The position numbers were made by a program, and so were the translations under genes. A DNA stretch of 64,000 bases. Source: RHKX01 sp963823275. Its GTDB lineage: Bacteria; Actinomycetota; Thermoleophilia; Solirubrobacterales; 70-9. Where the stretch lies: NCBI GenBank assembly GCA_963823275.1, contig CAWGKW010000002.1, forward strand, positions 62,001-126,000, written 5' to 3'. Of the stretch, positions 44,010-53,575 are shown in pieces. Within the stretch, counting starts at the first letter, position 1; each line of letters begins with the position of its first letter. The notes beneath the pieces are model-generated. The model did no database searches and was not told the DNA's origin. It worked only from the letters and a program-made list of their open reading frames with translations.

Positions 44010-47000
44010 ATGGAGGGAACCCAAGACGATGGCGGCTTCGACCGCGCGCTTGCGCTGAGCTCCGGCCCCGCCCTCGTCCGCGGTCCGGCCGGCTCGGGTC
44101 GGACCGAGCTGCTGGCGAGGAAGGTGGCAGCGCTGGTCACCGAGGGTGTTCCGGTCGAGCGGATCGCGGTTCTGACCCAGACCGCCGCCAATCGCGCTCG
44201 GCTGCGGGAGCGGATTGCCGAGCTGCTCAGCGGCTCGTTCGAGGAGGTTTGGATCGAGACCTGGCCCGGGTTCGCCGAGCGGCTGCTCCGCGAATACGCG
44301 CTCGAGGCGGGCATCGACCCCTTCTTCGAGATCGCCGGCCCGGCGGATCGCCTCGCGCTGCTGCTCGATCGCCTCGATGATCTGCCGCTGCGCAGGCATG
44401 AGATCCGCGGCAACCCCTCCGGGCTGCTCGCGGGACTACTCGAACGGATCGATGCCCTCAAGGCGGAGGGGATCGGCCCGCCCGAGCTGCGGGATCGTGC
44501 CCGCGCCGCCGAGCGAGGGGCCGAGGGCCGCACCGAACGGGAGGTGGCCCTGCGCGAGATCGAGTTCAGCGAGGTCTTCGACCGCCACGACTCGATCATG
44601 CTCGAGCTCGGGATGCTGGACGAGAACGAGCTCGTGCTCGAGCTGGGCAGGGTGCTGACCCGGCACCCCGATCTGAGTGAATCGCTGGGTGAGCGGTTTC
44701 AGTGGGTGCTCGTGGACGAACTCGAGGACGCCGGTCGCCCCCGTGTGGCCTGCCTTCCTCTGGTCTCGCCCCACGGGAACGTGATTGCGACCTTCGACCC
44801 CGACCAGGGCCTGCGCGCCAATCGGGGCTTCGGCGAGGCGGCGGCCCTCGGCTTCCAGCGCGCCTTCCCCGAATCCGAGCTGATCGAGCTGTCCGCGAGC
44901 CGACGTTCGGTCGGGTCACTCGGGATCGCGGTCGGCACGGTCGAGGAGTTGACCCCCGCCTCCTATCGAGAGGCGCTGCCGACGCCGGCCGTCCCGCCGA
45001 GCCGTGGCGGCGAGCCGGGCGCCGTCCGCTTCTGGCGCTGCGACAACGAGCGCGCCGAGGCTCAGGCCGTCGCGCGTGAGATCGAGCACCGGCTCGCCTC
45101 AGGTGAGAGCCGGCCGGAGGGGATCTGCGTGCTCACCGGCGCCTCCGCGCGCGAGAGCAGGCTGATCGCCGCCGCGCTCGAGGAGCGCAACATCCCGTTT
45201 CGCAGTGCCGGCTCGGCCGCGTTCTTCGGCCGCCCCGAGGTTCGCGACGCGATCGCCTGGCTGCGAGCGCTCGCCGACCCGAACGATTCCGCCGCCGTCG
45301 TCCGAGCCCTCACGCGCCCGCCGGTCGAGCTGCGATCGGTGGACCTCGCCCGCTGCACGACGATCGCCCGTCGCCGCAAGCTCGACATGATCTCCGCGGT
45401 CGAGGCATCGCTGGAGAGCCCACAGCTGCCGCCGCCCTCGCGCGACCGCCTGCGCGCGTTCCTGAAGCTCTACCAAGCGGCGGCCGGTGCCTTCGACGGC
45501 CTCCGGGCCGATGTCTTCGTCCGGCGCCTGATCGAGCGGGTGGGATTTCGCCGCCACGGACTCTTCGCCGCCAGCCCGGAGACGGCGGAGAGGTTGGTCA
45601 ACCTCTCCCGCCTGGCCGAGCTCGCAGCCGGCTGGACCCGCCGCCGCCCGGACGGCTCGACCCGCGACTTCGTCCGCTACCTCGCCGCGGTGGGCGAGGC
45701 CGGGCAGCGGTTCAGCCGACCCGCGGAGCCGCCGCCGGCGAACGCGGTCCTGCTCGCTGAGCCTGAGCAGGTCAAGGGCATGGAGTTCGATCGCGTCTAC
45801 CTGCTCGGCCTTGGCCGGGGCGCCCTGCGCTGGGGGGCTGAGCGGACCGAGTGGATCCCCGAGGACCTGCTCGACGGTGATCGGCCTCCCGCCGCCGACG
45901 TCGCTGACGCGCTTCGCGGCGCGCCGGGCCTACCTCGCGCTGAGTCGGGCCCGCGGTTCGGTCGTCCTCTCCTACTCCGAGCAGGTCCGGGGGGTCGCCA
46001 CCGACCCATCGCCCGTCTTCGAGGCCGTCAGGGAGGCCGTCGGGGGTGAGGAGGAGGGTCATGCCGAGGAGCTCTTCGGTCCTGCCGAGGGTCTCCACGC
46101 GACCTACCGGATGATCCGAGACGAGGTCCTCGAGGCCTCCTGGCGGGCCGGCGCCGCGCTCAGCGAGATGCGCCTCGATACCGCCGAGGACGTCAATCGT
46201 GCGGTCGCCCGCTACTTCGAGCTGCTCAAGCTGGCGGCGTTGATCCAGCGCCCGGGAACGGAGTCGGAACGCGATGCGATCGCCGCGCTGAACGAGCTCC
46301 TGGGGCGGATCGCCACGCCGGAGCAACTGGTGGAGCTGAACAGATCAGCGCTTGACGAGTACGTGCTCGATGAGGGTCGCGACCGGACCCGCCGCAACGA
46401 GGAGCTGGCGAGCCGGGCGGAGCCCGGGCTCGAGGCGTTCCTGCCGAAGCGGGCGGGCGGTCTGGCGCTCTCGGCCTCCGATGTCGACCTCTACCGGACC
46501 TGCCCGCTGAAGTACAAGTTCGCGCGCGTCTTCGCGATCCCTCAGGAGCCGACGATCAACCAGCGGTTCGGAATCCTGATCCACAACGTGCTCGAGCGCT
46601 ACCACTCCGAGGAGATCCGCGACGCCGGGGGCGGGGACTCCGACGACGGCGGGCTGAACCGGTTGCTGGGCCTCTTCGAGGCGGGCTGGAGGCGGACCGG
46701 CTTCGGGTTCACCGACGACGAGATGCAGTACCGCGACCGCGCCGTCGCCGCGCTCGCCCGCTACCACGAGCGCCACAGCGCCGGCGCTGCACGTCCGGTC
46801 TGGCTCGAGCGCCGCTTCTCCTTCAAGATCGGCGACACGACCATCGGCGGCAGGGTCGACCGCGTCGACCGCCACCCCGACGGAAGCTATGAGCTGATCG
46901 ACTACAAGACCGGCTCGCCCAAGCAGGCGGCCGACCTCGGCGACGACCTCCAGATCGCCCTCTACCGCGTCGCCGCTCGGGAGGCCTGGGACATCGAGGC

Positions 47001-47199
47001 CGCCGACGGTTCCTACTGGTACGTCCTCGACGATGAGAAGGTCCCGGCCGGAGGCGAGGCCGATGCGATGGAGCGGGTCGAGCGCACCGTCGCCGAGGTC
47101 AGTGCCGGCATCACCGGCCAGGACTTCGAGCCCCGCCCCGACTTCAACGTCTGTTCGTGGTGCGACTACCGGTTGATCTGCCCGGCGAGCGAGGCGTAG
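44010..47199 (+). CDS. UvrD-like helicase fused to Fe-S PD-(D/E)XK nuclease (one frameshift near 45918)
   Basis: ATG 44010 starts a protein of about 1060 aa. The N-terminal motor has VRGPAGSGRTELLARKVAAL (Walker A with Arg for Lys, residues 25-32), VLVDELEDAGRPR (motif II) and AYLALSRARGSVVLSYS (motif VI). A single extra base near 45918 separates the latter half, which is continuous in the next frame to 47199. The C-terminal RecB-like nuclease has SDVDLYRTCPLKYKFARVF, GILIHNVLERYH, GGRVDRVDRHPDG, YELIDYKTGSP and FNVCSWCDYRLICP. The Cys pattern (YRTC, CSWC, LIC) suggests a 4Fe-4S cluster as in AddB/AdnB. These proteins resect broken DNA ends. The Walker A Lys-to-Arg change may cripple ATPase activity, as expected for a passive partner. 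Confidence 0.8.
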
Positions 47200-47209
47200 C
47201 CGATTCTCA

Positions 47210-48073
47210 TCAGTCGTTCTGCTGGCGCAGGAACCGCTGAAACTCCTGAGCGATCGCGTCGCCGCTCGGGACGTCCTCGGTGGTGAAGCCCGCGACCTCG
47301 TCCTGCTGCTCCTCGAGGCGCTCGACCATCTCCTTGATCTCCGGGTTGGCGGCAACCGCCTGGGTGACCTGCTGCTCGAAGGCGGTCGCGGCGTCCTCGA
47401 GCTCCGAGGCCTCGACGGCGATGCCGATCATGCCCTCGAGACGGCGCAACAGGGCAAGGCCGGCCTTGGGGTTGGGAACGGCCGCCGCGTAGTGAGGCAC
47501 GGCGGCCCAGAGGCTGGCGGCGCTCATCCCGCGCTCGCGGCAGACGGCGTGGAAGATGCCGAGTACCCCGGTCGGTCCCTCGTAGGCGACATCTTCGAAG
47601 CCGAGTTGGTCGATCATCGCCTCGTCGGTGGCGAGGCCGGTGATCGGCACCGGCCGGGTGTGGGCGACGTCGGCGATCAGCGAGCCGAAGGTGACGACGT
47701 CCTCGACCCCGCAGGCCTCGGCCACATCCAATACCGAGTTGCAGAAGGTGCGCCAGCGGGTGCTGGGCTCGGTGCCGCTGATCAGCAGCAGATCGCGCTC
47801 GGCGCCCTCCGCAGTGGCGGAGACGATCAGGTTGTCCGGCCATTCGACGCCCTGCATCTCGCCGTCGGAGATCTCGATGGTCGGGCGGTTGGCCTGGAAG
47901 TCGAAGAACTCCTCGGGGTCGATCCGAGCGATCAGCTCGGTCTCCAGCGAAGCCCCGATTGCGCCCAGCGCGGTGCTGGCCGCGCTCGCGGCGTCGTTCC
48001 AACCGGAGAAGGAGGCCACGAGCACCGGGGATCGCAACTGTGGCGGCTCGCGTTCCCAGACGATCGGATCCAT
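47210..48073 (-). CDS. PAC2-family (proteasome assembly chaperone-like) protein
   Basis: ATG 48073 gives 287 aa; GTG 48082 is an alternative. VLVASFSGWNDAASAASTAL is the PAC2 N-terminal signature. LLLISGTEPSTRWRTFCNSV, VEDVVTFGSLIADVAHTRPV and YEGPTGVLGIFHAVCRERGM follow the family pattern. The C-terminal 70 residues form acidic helices (LEDAATAFEQQVTQAV, EMVERLEEQQDEV). Eukaryotic PAC2 helps assemble the proteasome; the role of bacterial members is unknown. No proteasome or Pup gene is in the window. It converges with the helicase-nuclease gene. Confidence 0.78.
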   Translation of the reverse strand: MDPIVWEREPPQLRSPVLVASFSGWNDAASAASTALGAIGASLETELIARIDPEEFFDFQANRPTIEISDGEMQGVEWPDNLIVSATAEGAERDLLLISGTEPSTRWRTFCNSVLDVAEACGVEDVVTFGSLIADVAHTRPVPITGLATDEAMIDQLGFEDVAYEGPTGVLGIFHAVCRERGMSAASLWAAVPHYAAAVPNPKAGLALLRRLEGMIGIAVEASELEDAATAFEQQVTQAVAANPEIKEMVERLEEQQDEVAGFTTEDVPSGDAIAQEFQRFLRQQND

Positions 48074-48143
48074 CGAAGCCACAGTAGCGACGCGTCATCT
48101 CGGCGGGCGCCGCAACCGGGTCGCGGCAACCGTCCGGTGCGGA

Positions 48144-49073
48144 TTGCATCATCGGTGCATCGATGCGACCCCCGCCAATCCCGCAGCCGGTCCGACCCCC
48201 GAGGGGATCGCCGCGCTCCAACCCGGGCGGCCGCTCACGGGGCGGTTTGCGGTGGTTCGCAAGGACCGCCAGCAGGCGAAGAACGGCACTCCCTACCTGA
48301 GCCTCGAATTGCGTGATCGGACCGGCTCGATCCCCGCCCGCATCTTCCGCGAGGCTGACCAGTTCGGGGCGCGCTTCGAGCGCGGCGATGCGATCGAGGT
48401 CAGGGGAAAGGTCGAGCGCTTCCGCGGCAGGCTCTCGGCCGAGATCACCGATCTGCGCCGGATCGAGCCCGGTTCGTTCGACCCGGGCGAGTTCCTACCG
48501 TCCGCCTATCGTTCGGTCGAGGAGCTGAACGGGTTCCTCGAACATCTGACTCGCGAGGTCTACGACCCGGGGCTGCGCGAGGTGGTCGAGCGGGTCCTGG
48601 ATACCGAGCCGGTGGCCTCCGAGTTCAGGCGTGCGCCCTGCACCCGTGCCGGCCACCATGCCTACCTCGGCGGCCTGATCGAGCACACCGTCGCGGTGGG
48701 GACGCTCGTCGGTGAGGTCTGCCAGCTCCATCCGAGACTCGACTCCGACCTGCTGATGGCCGCAGCGCTCCTGCACGACGTCGGCAAGGCTCGCGAGTTC
48801 ACCTACGGGGCCGAGTTCGCGATCAGCGAAGAGGGGGCGATGCTCGGGCATCTGACGATCGGTGCCCAGTTGATCGAGCCCGCCGCGGCCGCGCTGGATC
48901 CGCCGCGGCGCCTGGCCCTGCTGCACTGCGTGCTCAGCCATCATGGCCCGGAGGCGGCCGGCCGTGCGCGCGGCGCCGGCTCGGGGTTCGCGTCTCCGGA
49001 GGCACTCGCCCTGGCGCGAATCAACTCCCTTGACGCATCGGTGAAGGGCATCCTCGAACACGGCTGGAGCTGA
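48144..49073 (+). CDS. OB-fold plus HD-domain nuclease (YhaM-like), second copy
   Basis: TTG 48144 gives 309 aa. The OB-fold module carries TGRFAVVRKDRQQAKNGTPY and DAIEVRGKVERFRGRLSAEI. The HD module has HHAYLGGLIEHTVAVGTLVG, ALLHDVGKAREF and LHCVLSHHGPEAAGR. The domain order is that of YhaM 3'-5' exonucleases and parallels the gene at 10212-11231, but the two proteins are divergent in sequence and this one is shorter, so their substrates may differ. The start is uncertain because no ATG lies in the frame. It is divergent from the PAC2 gene with 70 bp between the start codons. Confidence 0.75.
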   Translation: MHHRCIDATPANPAAGPTPEGIAALQPGRPLTGRFAVVRKDRQQAKNGTPYLSLELRDRTGSIPARIFREADQFGARFERGDAIEVRGKVERFRGRLSAEITDLRRIEPGSFDPGEFLPSAYRSVEELNGFLEHLTREVYDPGLREVVERVLDTEPVASEFRRAPCTRAGHHAYLGGLIEHTVAVGTLVGEVCQLHPRLDSDLLMAAALLHDVGKAREFTYGAEFAISEEGAMLGHLTIGAQLIEPAAAALDPPRRLALLHCVLSHHGPEAAGRARGAGSGFASPEALALARINSLDASVKGILEHGWS

Positions 49074-49100
49074 ACAGCTCAGGAGGGGGTCGGTGGGCTG

Positions 49101-49142
49101 CCCGGGACCGTCCCCAATCGAGGCCGCAGGCCTGGTCCCGGG
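49101..49142 (+). repeat. Palindromic repeat family B, copy 1
   Basis: This 42-bp element has 9-bp inverted ends CCCGGGACC and GGTCCCGGG and an inner GGCC...GGCC. It lies between the convergent OB-HD and arfB genes. The same 42-bp sequence recurs at 53484-53525 on the other strand with 6 differences. Confidence 0.65.
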
Positions 49143-49181
49143 AAGTCCGCCGACGCCCTCCCCGGGTTAGGTAATCGACCA

Positions 49182-49595
49182 TCAGTCCTCAGGTCCAGGC
49201 CGCCGGCGGTTGCGCTTGCGCTCCGATTGACGCCGTTTTGACTGCAGGCGCCGCTCCTTCGACGCCCGACCGGGGCGGGTGGCCCGCCTGTGCTTGCGTG
49301 GCGCGACGGCGTCGGCGAGCCGCGCCCGGAGCCGCTCCAGGGCGGTTTCGCGGTTGCGTGACTGCCCCCGCGAGTCCTGGGAGACGGCGGTGACCCTTGG
49401 GCCCAGTCGTCCGGCGATCCGGCTCTTCTGCCCATCGCTGAGAGCCGCTGAGGCGCGCACGTCGAAGATCGCTTCGATTCGTGATTCGGTCTTGTTGGCA
49501 TGTTGCCCGCCGGGACCGCCGGAGCGGCTTGCACGCATCTCGATCTCGCTGATCGGGATCCTGATCCCGTGCCCGATATCGAGGTCTTCGCTCAT
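49182..49595 (-). CDS. arfB: Class I release-factor-like peptidyl-tRNA hydrolase (ArfB/ICT1 type)
   Basis: This 137-aa protein has ISEIEMRASRSGGPGGQHAN with the GGQ catalytic loop (GGPGGQ). A very basic C-terminal tail (APRKHRRATRPGRASKERR, RNRRRPGPED) enters the empty mRNA channel in ArfB proteins. It frees ribosomes stalled without a stop codon by hydrolysing peptidyl-tRNA. Its ATG overlaps the TauE half-gene stop by 4 nt. The length is as expected for ArfB. Confidence 0.9.
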   Translation of the reverse strand: MSEDLDIGHGIRIPISEIEMRASRSGGPGGQHANKTESRIEAIFDVRASAALSDGQKSRIAGRLGPRVTAVSQDSRGQSRNRETALERLRARLADAVAPRKHRRATRPGRASKERRLQSKRRQSERKRNRRRPGPED

Positions 49596-49987
49596 GGCTG
49601 GGGGGTCGACTCCGATCGTCTCGGGTCGGTGAACGCCCGGCGGAGCAGGAGACCCGCGACGAGCAGGCTGAGGGCGGCGAACCCGAGCTCGAGCGCTCGT
49701 TGGGGCAACGCGTTGGCGATCACGACGCCGACGATCACCCCCGGCAACGAGAGCAACCCGATCGTGAGGCCGTCGCGGAGGTCGACGTTGCCGTGGCGAT
49801 GCTGCCTCCAGGTGCCGACGATCGCCATCGGCACGATCACCAGCAGGGAGGTTGCCTCCGCCTCGAGCTGGGTCGAGCCGAGGAAGACCGCCAGCGCGGG
49901 GACGAAGAGGATCCCCCCGCCGACGCCCAGCAGGCCGCCGACGGCGCCGCCGGCAAGAGCGAGAAGGATCGCCGCGACGACATCCAT
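49592..49987 (-). CDS. Half-size TauE/SafE-type membrane protein (second of a pair)
   Basis: This 131-aa protein begins at ATG 49987, sharing one base with the stop of the upstream half. It has four hydrophobic helices. The N-terminal GGAVGGLLGVGGGILFVPAL is the Gly-rich motif of the TauE/SafE (DUF81) family, and NVDLRDGLTIGLLSLPGVIV follows. Full-length family members are about 250-270 aa with two such repeats, so this is one repeat. The family exports sulfonates, sulfite or related anions. It probably forms a heterodimer with the preceding gene product. The overlap with arfB gives a three-gene operon. Confidence 0.78.
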   Translation of the reverse strand: MDVVAAILLALAGGAVGGLLGVGGGILFVPALAVFLGSTQLEAEATSLLVIVPMAIVGTWRQHRHGNVDLRDGLTIGLLSLPGVIVGVVIANALPQRALELGFAALSLLVAGLLLRRAFTDPRRSESTPQP

Positions 49988-50346
49988 CAGGGCACGATCA
50001 GCTCCGCGGCGACGGCGATCAGGAGGACGGCGAACAGCAGCGATACGGTGCGCTCGGGCAATCGCTGCTGGAGCGCGACCCCGAGGCCGACTCCGACGAC
50101 GGCCGGCCCCACGAGCAGCAGGGCGTCGCCGAGCCGGACGTTGCCGTAGAGGCCATGCAGGGTCGTCGCGAGGGCGCCGATGACGACGATCGCACAGAGC
50201 GAGGTGGCGGTTGCCCGCCGCTCGCTGAACCCGACCATCAGCAGCAGGGGGACCATCACCAGGCCCCCGCCGACCCCGAACAGCCCGCTGAACGCTCCGG
50301 CGAGAACCCCGATCACGGCGAAGCGGATCGTCCGGTTCTCGGGCAC
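49987..50346 (-). CDS. Half-size TauE/SafE-type membrane protein (first of a pair)
   Basis: This 119-aa protein starts at GTG 50346 (MPENRTIRFAVIGVLAG). The motif GAFSGLFGVGGGLVMVPLLL is the TauE/SafE Gly-rich loop, followed by RRATATSLCAIVVIGALATT and NVRLGDALLLVGPAVVGVGL. Three to four helices are visible. It is a single DUF81 repeat, not a broken long gene: the next half starts within its stop codon in a different frame, and no indel is needed. The gene begins only 17 bp from divergent otsB. Confidence 0.78.
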   Translation of the reverse strand: MPENRTIRFAVIGVLAGAFSGLFGVGGGLVMVPLLLMVGFSERRATATSLCAIVVIGALATTLHGLYGNVRLGDALLLVGPAVVGVGLGVALQQRLPERTVSLLFAVLLIAVAAELIVP

Positions 50347-50363
50347 GGCGCGATACTAGATGA

Positions 50364-51179
50364 GTGCTGCCGAGCCGCGACGAAACAAACCGACTGCCAT
50401 CCGTGCTCGAGCCCCTCCACGGCGACCCCGGGGCCGCGGCCGTTCTCTGCGACCTCGATGGCACCCTGGCCGAGATCGTTGAGCGCCCTGAGCAGACCCG
50501 GGTGGAGGACCGCGTCAGGGTCGCCCTCGCCCGGATCGCCGACCGCTACGCGATGACCGCGGTCGTCACCGGGCGCCGGGCGATCGTCGCGCGGACGATC
50601 GTCGGGATCCAGAAGCTGACCTACATCGGCAACCACGGTTTCGAGCTGTTGCTCCCGAACGCGCCCGTGGCCCGGGCCGCTCCCGAGCTCGGCGACCTCG
50701 CCGGAGCTGCCGGCCGATTCGCCTCTGAGCTCGACCCGGCCGCCCTCGAGAGCGCCGGGCTGCGAGTCGAGGACAAGGGTCCGATCGTCGCCCTCCATTG
50801 GCGCGGCTCGCGAGACGAGCACCTCGCCGAGGGGCGGGCGGCGGAGATCGCCGAGGAGGCCGAACTCGCCGGGCTCGTGATCCACCGTGGGCGCAAGGTG
50901 CTCGAGCTTCGTCCGCCCGCAAGCGTCGACAAGGGCTCGGCCATCGAATCCCTCCTGCTCGGGACGAACGCGACCGCCGCCCTCTACGCCGGCGACGATC
51001 GCACCGACCTCGATGCCTTCCGCGCCCTCGATCGGCTGCGCGGATCCGGCCGCCTGCAGACCGTGGTCAGAGTCGGGGTGGGCTCGACCGAGGGACCGCC
51101 GGAGATCGCCGCGGAATCCGACCTCGTCGTGGACGGCCCCGGAGGGCTGCTCCCCCTGCTCGTGGGACTCGCCGACTGA
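50364..51179 (+). CDS. otsB: Trehalose-6-phosphate phosphatase
   Basis: GTG 50364 gives 271 aa; GTG 50403 is an alternative. HAD motif I is AVLCDLDGTLAEIVERPEQT, typical of OtsB, and MTAVVTGRRAIVART is motif II. YIGNHGFELLLPN is also OtsB-specific. DKGSAIESLLLGTNATAALY and GDDRTDLDAFRAL supply motifs III and IV. It removes phosphate from trehalose-6-phosphate made by OtsA; otsA is not adjacent. The stop overlaps the next gene's ATG by one base. Confidence 0.85.
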   Translation: MLPSRDETNRLPSVLEPLHGDPGAAAVLCDLDGTLAEIVERPEQTRVEDRVRVALARIADRYAMTAVVTGRRAIVARTIVGIQKLTYIGNHGFELLLPNAPVARAAPELGDLAGAAGRFASELDPAALESAGLRVEDKGPIVALHWRGSRDEHLAEGRAAEIAEEAELAGLVIHRGRKVLELRPPASVDKGSAIESLLLGTNATAALYAGDDRTDLDAFRALDRLRGSGRLQTVVRVGVGSTEGPPEIAAESDLVVDGPGGLLPLLVGLAD

Positions 51180-51700
51180 TGCAGTTCAAGGACCTGCTCA
51201 GAGGCACGGTTCTGCTCGTCGCGATCGAGGCCACGGGCCTCGCGGTCATCTCCGCATTCGCCGTCAACTCGACCGGCGACGACACGCTGGCGGCGCTCGC
51301 GTTGGGTTGGTGGCTGGTCGCGATTGCCGGCGGGATCTGGCTCGGGCGGCCGTCGCGAACGGCCGACGCCCTGCGCGGACCGCTCGCCGCAGCGAAGACG
51401 ACGGTCCAGCTCCCCGCCGACAGTCCGGTCAGGATCGCCCTCGCCCGGCTCTGGCCGATCGCGCTCTTCGCGATCGTCGCCGGCGCCTCCGGACCCGTGC
51501 TGCCACAGGTCCCCGCGATCGCGACCGGGTTCGCCCTCGGCGTGGCGGTCGCCTGGCGAAATCGCGAGGCGGCGGTCAGTGCCGTCGAGGAGCGGGACGG
51601 GGTCCTCTTCTACGTCGAGCACGGCTCGGCGTTCGACCCGATCAAGCTGGTCCGGACACCGGGGCTGCGCCGTGGAGCCGCCTCGACGCCGACCGTCTGA
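51179..51700 (+). CDS. Membrane protein of unknown function
   Basis: This 173-aa protein starts at ATG 51179, inside the otsB stop. Four hydrophobic helices are visible (GTVLLVAIEATGLAVISAFA, TLAALALGWWLVAIAGGIWL, WPIALFAIVAGASGPVLPQV, AIATGFALGVAVAW). The C-terminal 40 residues are soluble (VSAVEERDGVLFYVEHGSAF). I recognise no family. Translational coupling to otsB suggests cotranscription, not a shared function. Confidence 0.65.
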   Translation: MQFKDLLRGTVLLVAIEATGLAVISAFAVNSTGDDTLAALALGWWLVAIAGGIWLGRPSRTADALRGPLAAAKTTVQLPADSPVRIALARLWPIALFAIVAGASGPVLPQVPAIATGFALGVAVAWRNREAAVSAVEERDGVLFYVEHGSAFDPIKLVRTPGLRRGAASTPTV

Positions 51701-51709
51701 CCCGAAGAC

Positions 51710-53447
51710 CTAGCCCCTGAGCTTCTGGCCCCTGAGCTTCTGCAACTGCTTCCAGGTCCGCGTGTTCGCGACCTGGGCCTTCGTCAGCCCGGCGCGCCGT
51801 GCCGTCGCGATCGCGTAGGGCATCAGGGCCAGGGTGGAGGTCCGGTGGGCGTCGGTGTTGCAGACGATCGGGACGCCGGCCTCGGCCGCCAGGCGAGCAT
51901 GGTGATCGTTGAGATCCCGCCGGTTGGGGTTGCCGTTGATCTCGATCATCGTTCCGGCCTCGGCCGCTGCGGCGACGACCGCCTCCATGTCGATGTCGTA
52001 GGGCTCTCGCCGCAGGAGCAGGCGGCCGGTGGGGTGGCCGAGGCAGTCGACCATCGGGCTGCTGACTGCGTTGACGACGCGCTCGGTCATCTCCCTGCCG
52101 CTGATCCGAAACGACGTGTGGACGCTCGCGACCACCCAGTCGAGCTGATCGAGCACCTCGTCGGCATAGTCGAGCGACCCGTCGGGGAGGATGTTGACCT
52201 CGGAGCCGGCGAGCAGCTGGAATCGTCCCTTCGACGTGGCGTTGTATCCCGCCACCTCCTCGATGCGCCGCAGCAGCCGGTCGGGCTGGACGTCGTCTCC
52301 AAAGCCGTGACTGGCGGAGTGGTCGGTGATCGCGAGGTAGGAGTAGCCGCGCTCCCTCGCCGCCGCCGCCATCTCCTCGAGCGAGTTCCTGCCGTCGGAG
52401 AGGGTCGTGTGGCAATGGAGGTCGCCCCGCAGGTCCTCGAGCGTCACCAGCTCGGGCAGATCGTCCTCCGCCGCCGCGGCGATCTCGTCCCTGCCCTGCC
52501 GTAGCTCGGGCTCGATGTAGGCCAGGCCGAGGCGCCCGTAGACATCGCTCTCATCCTCAGATCGGGTCACCTCACCGCTCTCCACCTCGGTGATCCCGTG
52601 CTCGGAGACCGAGAGCCCCATCCTCACCGCCCGCTCGCGCAGCTTCACGTTGTGTTCCTTCGAGCCGGTGAAGTGCTGAAGCAGGTTGCCGAACTCCTCC
52701 GGCGGAACGATTCGCAGGTCGAGGGCGATGCCGTTGTGGGTTCGGGCTCGCAGGCCGTTGACACTCGGATCTGCCGGACTCGGCAATCAGCGGATGGTGG
52801 GCCAGCTCGGTCGCCAGCGCCATCGGGTCGCTTGCGGTGGCGACGATGTCGATGTCCTTGCAGGTGTCGGTCCAGCGCCGGGCCGATCCCGCAAGCACGA
52901 CCTTCTCCGAGGCGTCGCTGGCGGCGAGCGCGTCGACCAGCTCGTTCCCGACCTTGCGTATGTCGTCGAGCAGGCGGCGCTCCTCCGGCCCCTCGGAGTC
53001 CATCCGCTCGAGCTCGGTGAGCACGTTCTCCTCGAACTTCGCCCCGAGGCCCTTGAGGCCACGGAGCTCGCCGGCCTCGGCCGCGGCCTTCAACCCGTCG
53101 AGCGTCGAGATGCCGGTCTCGTCGTAGATCCGGCGTACGGTCTTCGCTCCGACCCCCGGGATCTGCGTCAACTCGACCAGCGAGGCCGGGAACTTCTCCT
53201 TCAGCCTGGTTGCGGAGGGGATCTCCCCCTCGTCGAGCAGCAGGACGATCTTCTCCTGGATGGTGTCGCCGATCCCGTCCATCGCCGTGGCCTTGCCCTC
53301 ACGAGCCAGCTCGCCCACCGGAGCGGGGCTGTCGGCGATCACGCGGGCGGCCTCCTTGTAGGCGAGCACGCGGAAGCGGTTGGCGCCGTCGAGCTCGTAG
53401 AGGGTTCCGAGTTCCCGGAAGGCGGCGGCGATCTCGGCGTTTCGCAT
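51710..53447 (-). CDS. polX: DNA polymerase X family with PHP domain (one frameshift near 52770)
   Basis: ATG 53447 begins MRNAEIAAAFRELGTLYELD, the 8-kDa lyase-like domain of bacterial PolX. Helix-hairpin-helix motifs QIPGVGAKTVRRIYDE and LKGLGAKFEENVL follow. The palm has VVLAGSARRWTDTCKDIDIV (GSxR...DxD) and, past the break, ALDLRIVPPEEF (third Asp). A single-base slip near 52770 separates IAESGRSE from VNGLRARTHNG. The PHP domain then has LRGDLHCHTTLSDG, YLAITDHSASHG, WVVASVHTSF and VCNTDAHRT metal ligands, which give 3'-5' exonuclease activity. Rejoined, it is about 578 aa, normal for PolX. It fills gaps in base-excision repair. Confidence 0.87.
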
Positions 53448-53483
53448 GGCCCCCAGTGTCGCATTCGAGGGCCGGGCGGCCCG

Positions 53484-53525
53484 CCCGGGACCAGGCCTTC
53501 GGCCTTGCTTGTGGACGGTCCCGCC
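53484..53525 (-). repeat. Palindromic repeat family B, copy 2
   Basis: Read on the minus strand, these 42 bp match 49101-49142 at 36 of 42 positions, including GGGACCGTCC and AGGCCTGGTCCCGGG. It lies between the divergent polX and mannosyltransferase genes, inside a longer GC-rich imperfect palindrome (53470-53545). Confidence 0.65.
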
Positions 53526-53575
53526 CGGCCCGCCCGGCCCTCGGTGGACAGCCCGTTTAGGGTGATCTGCCCGCG

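Noticed and set aside
49592..50346. TauE/SafE split explained as a frameshifted single gene
   Set aside because: The second half has its own ATG exactly at the first half's stop (TGATG), and both halves have complete repeats; no single-base fix is needed.
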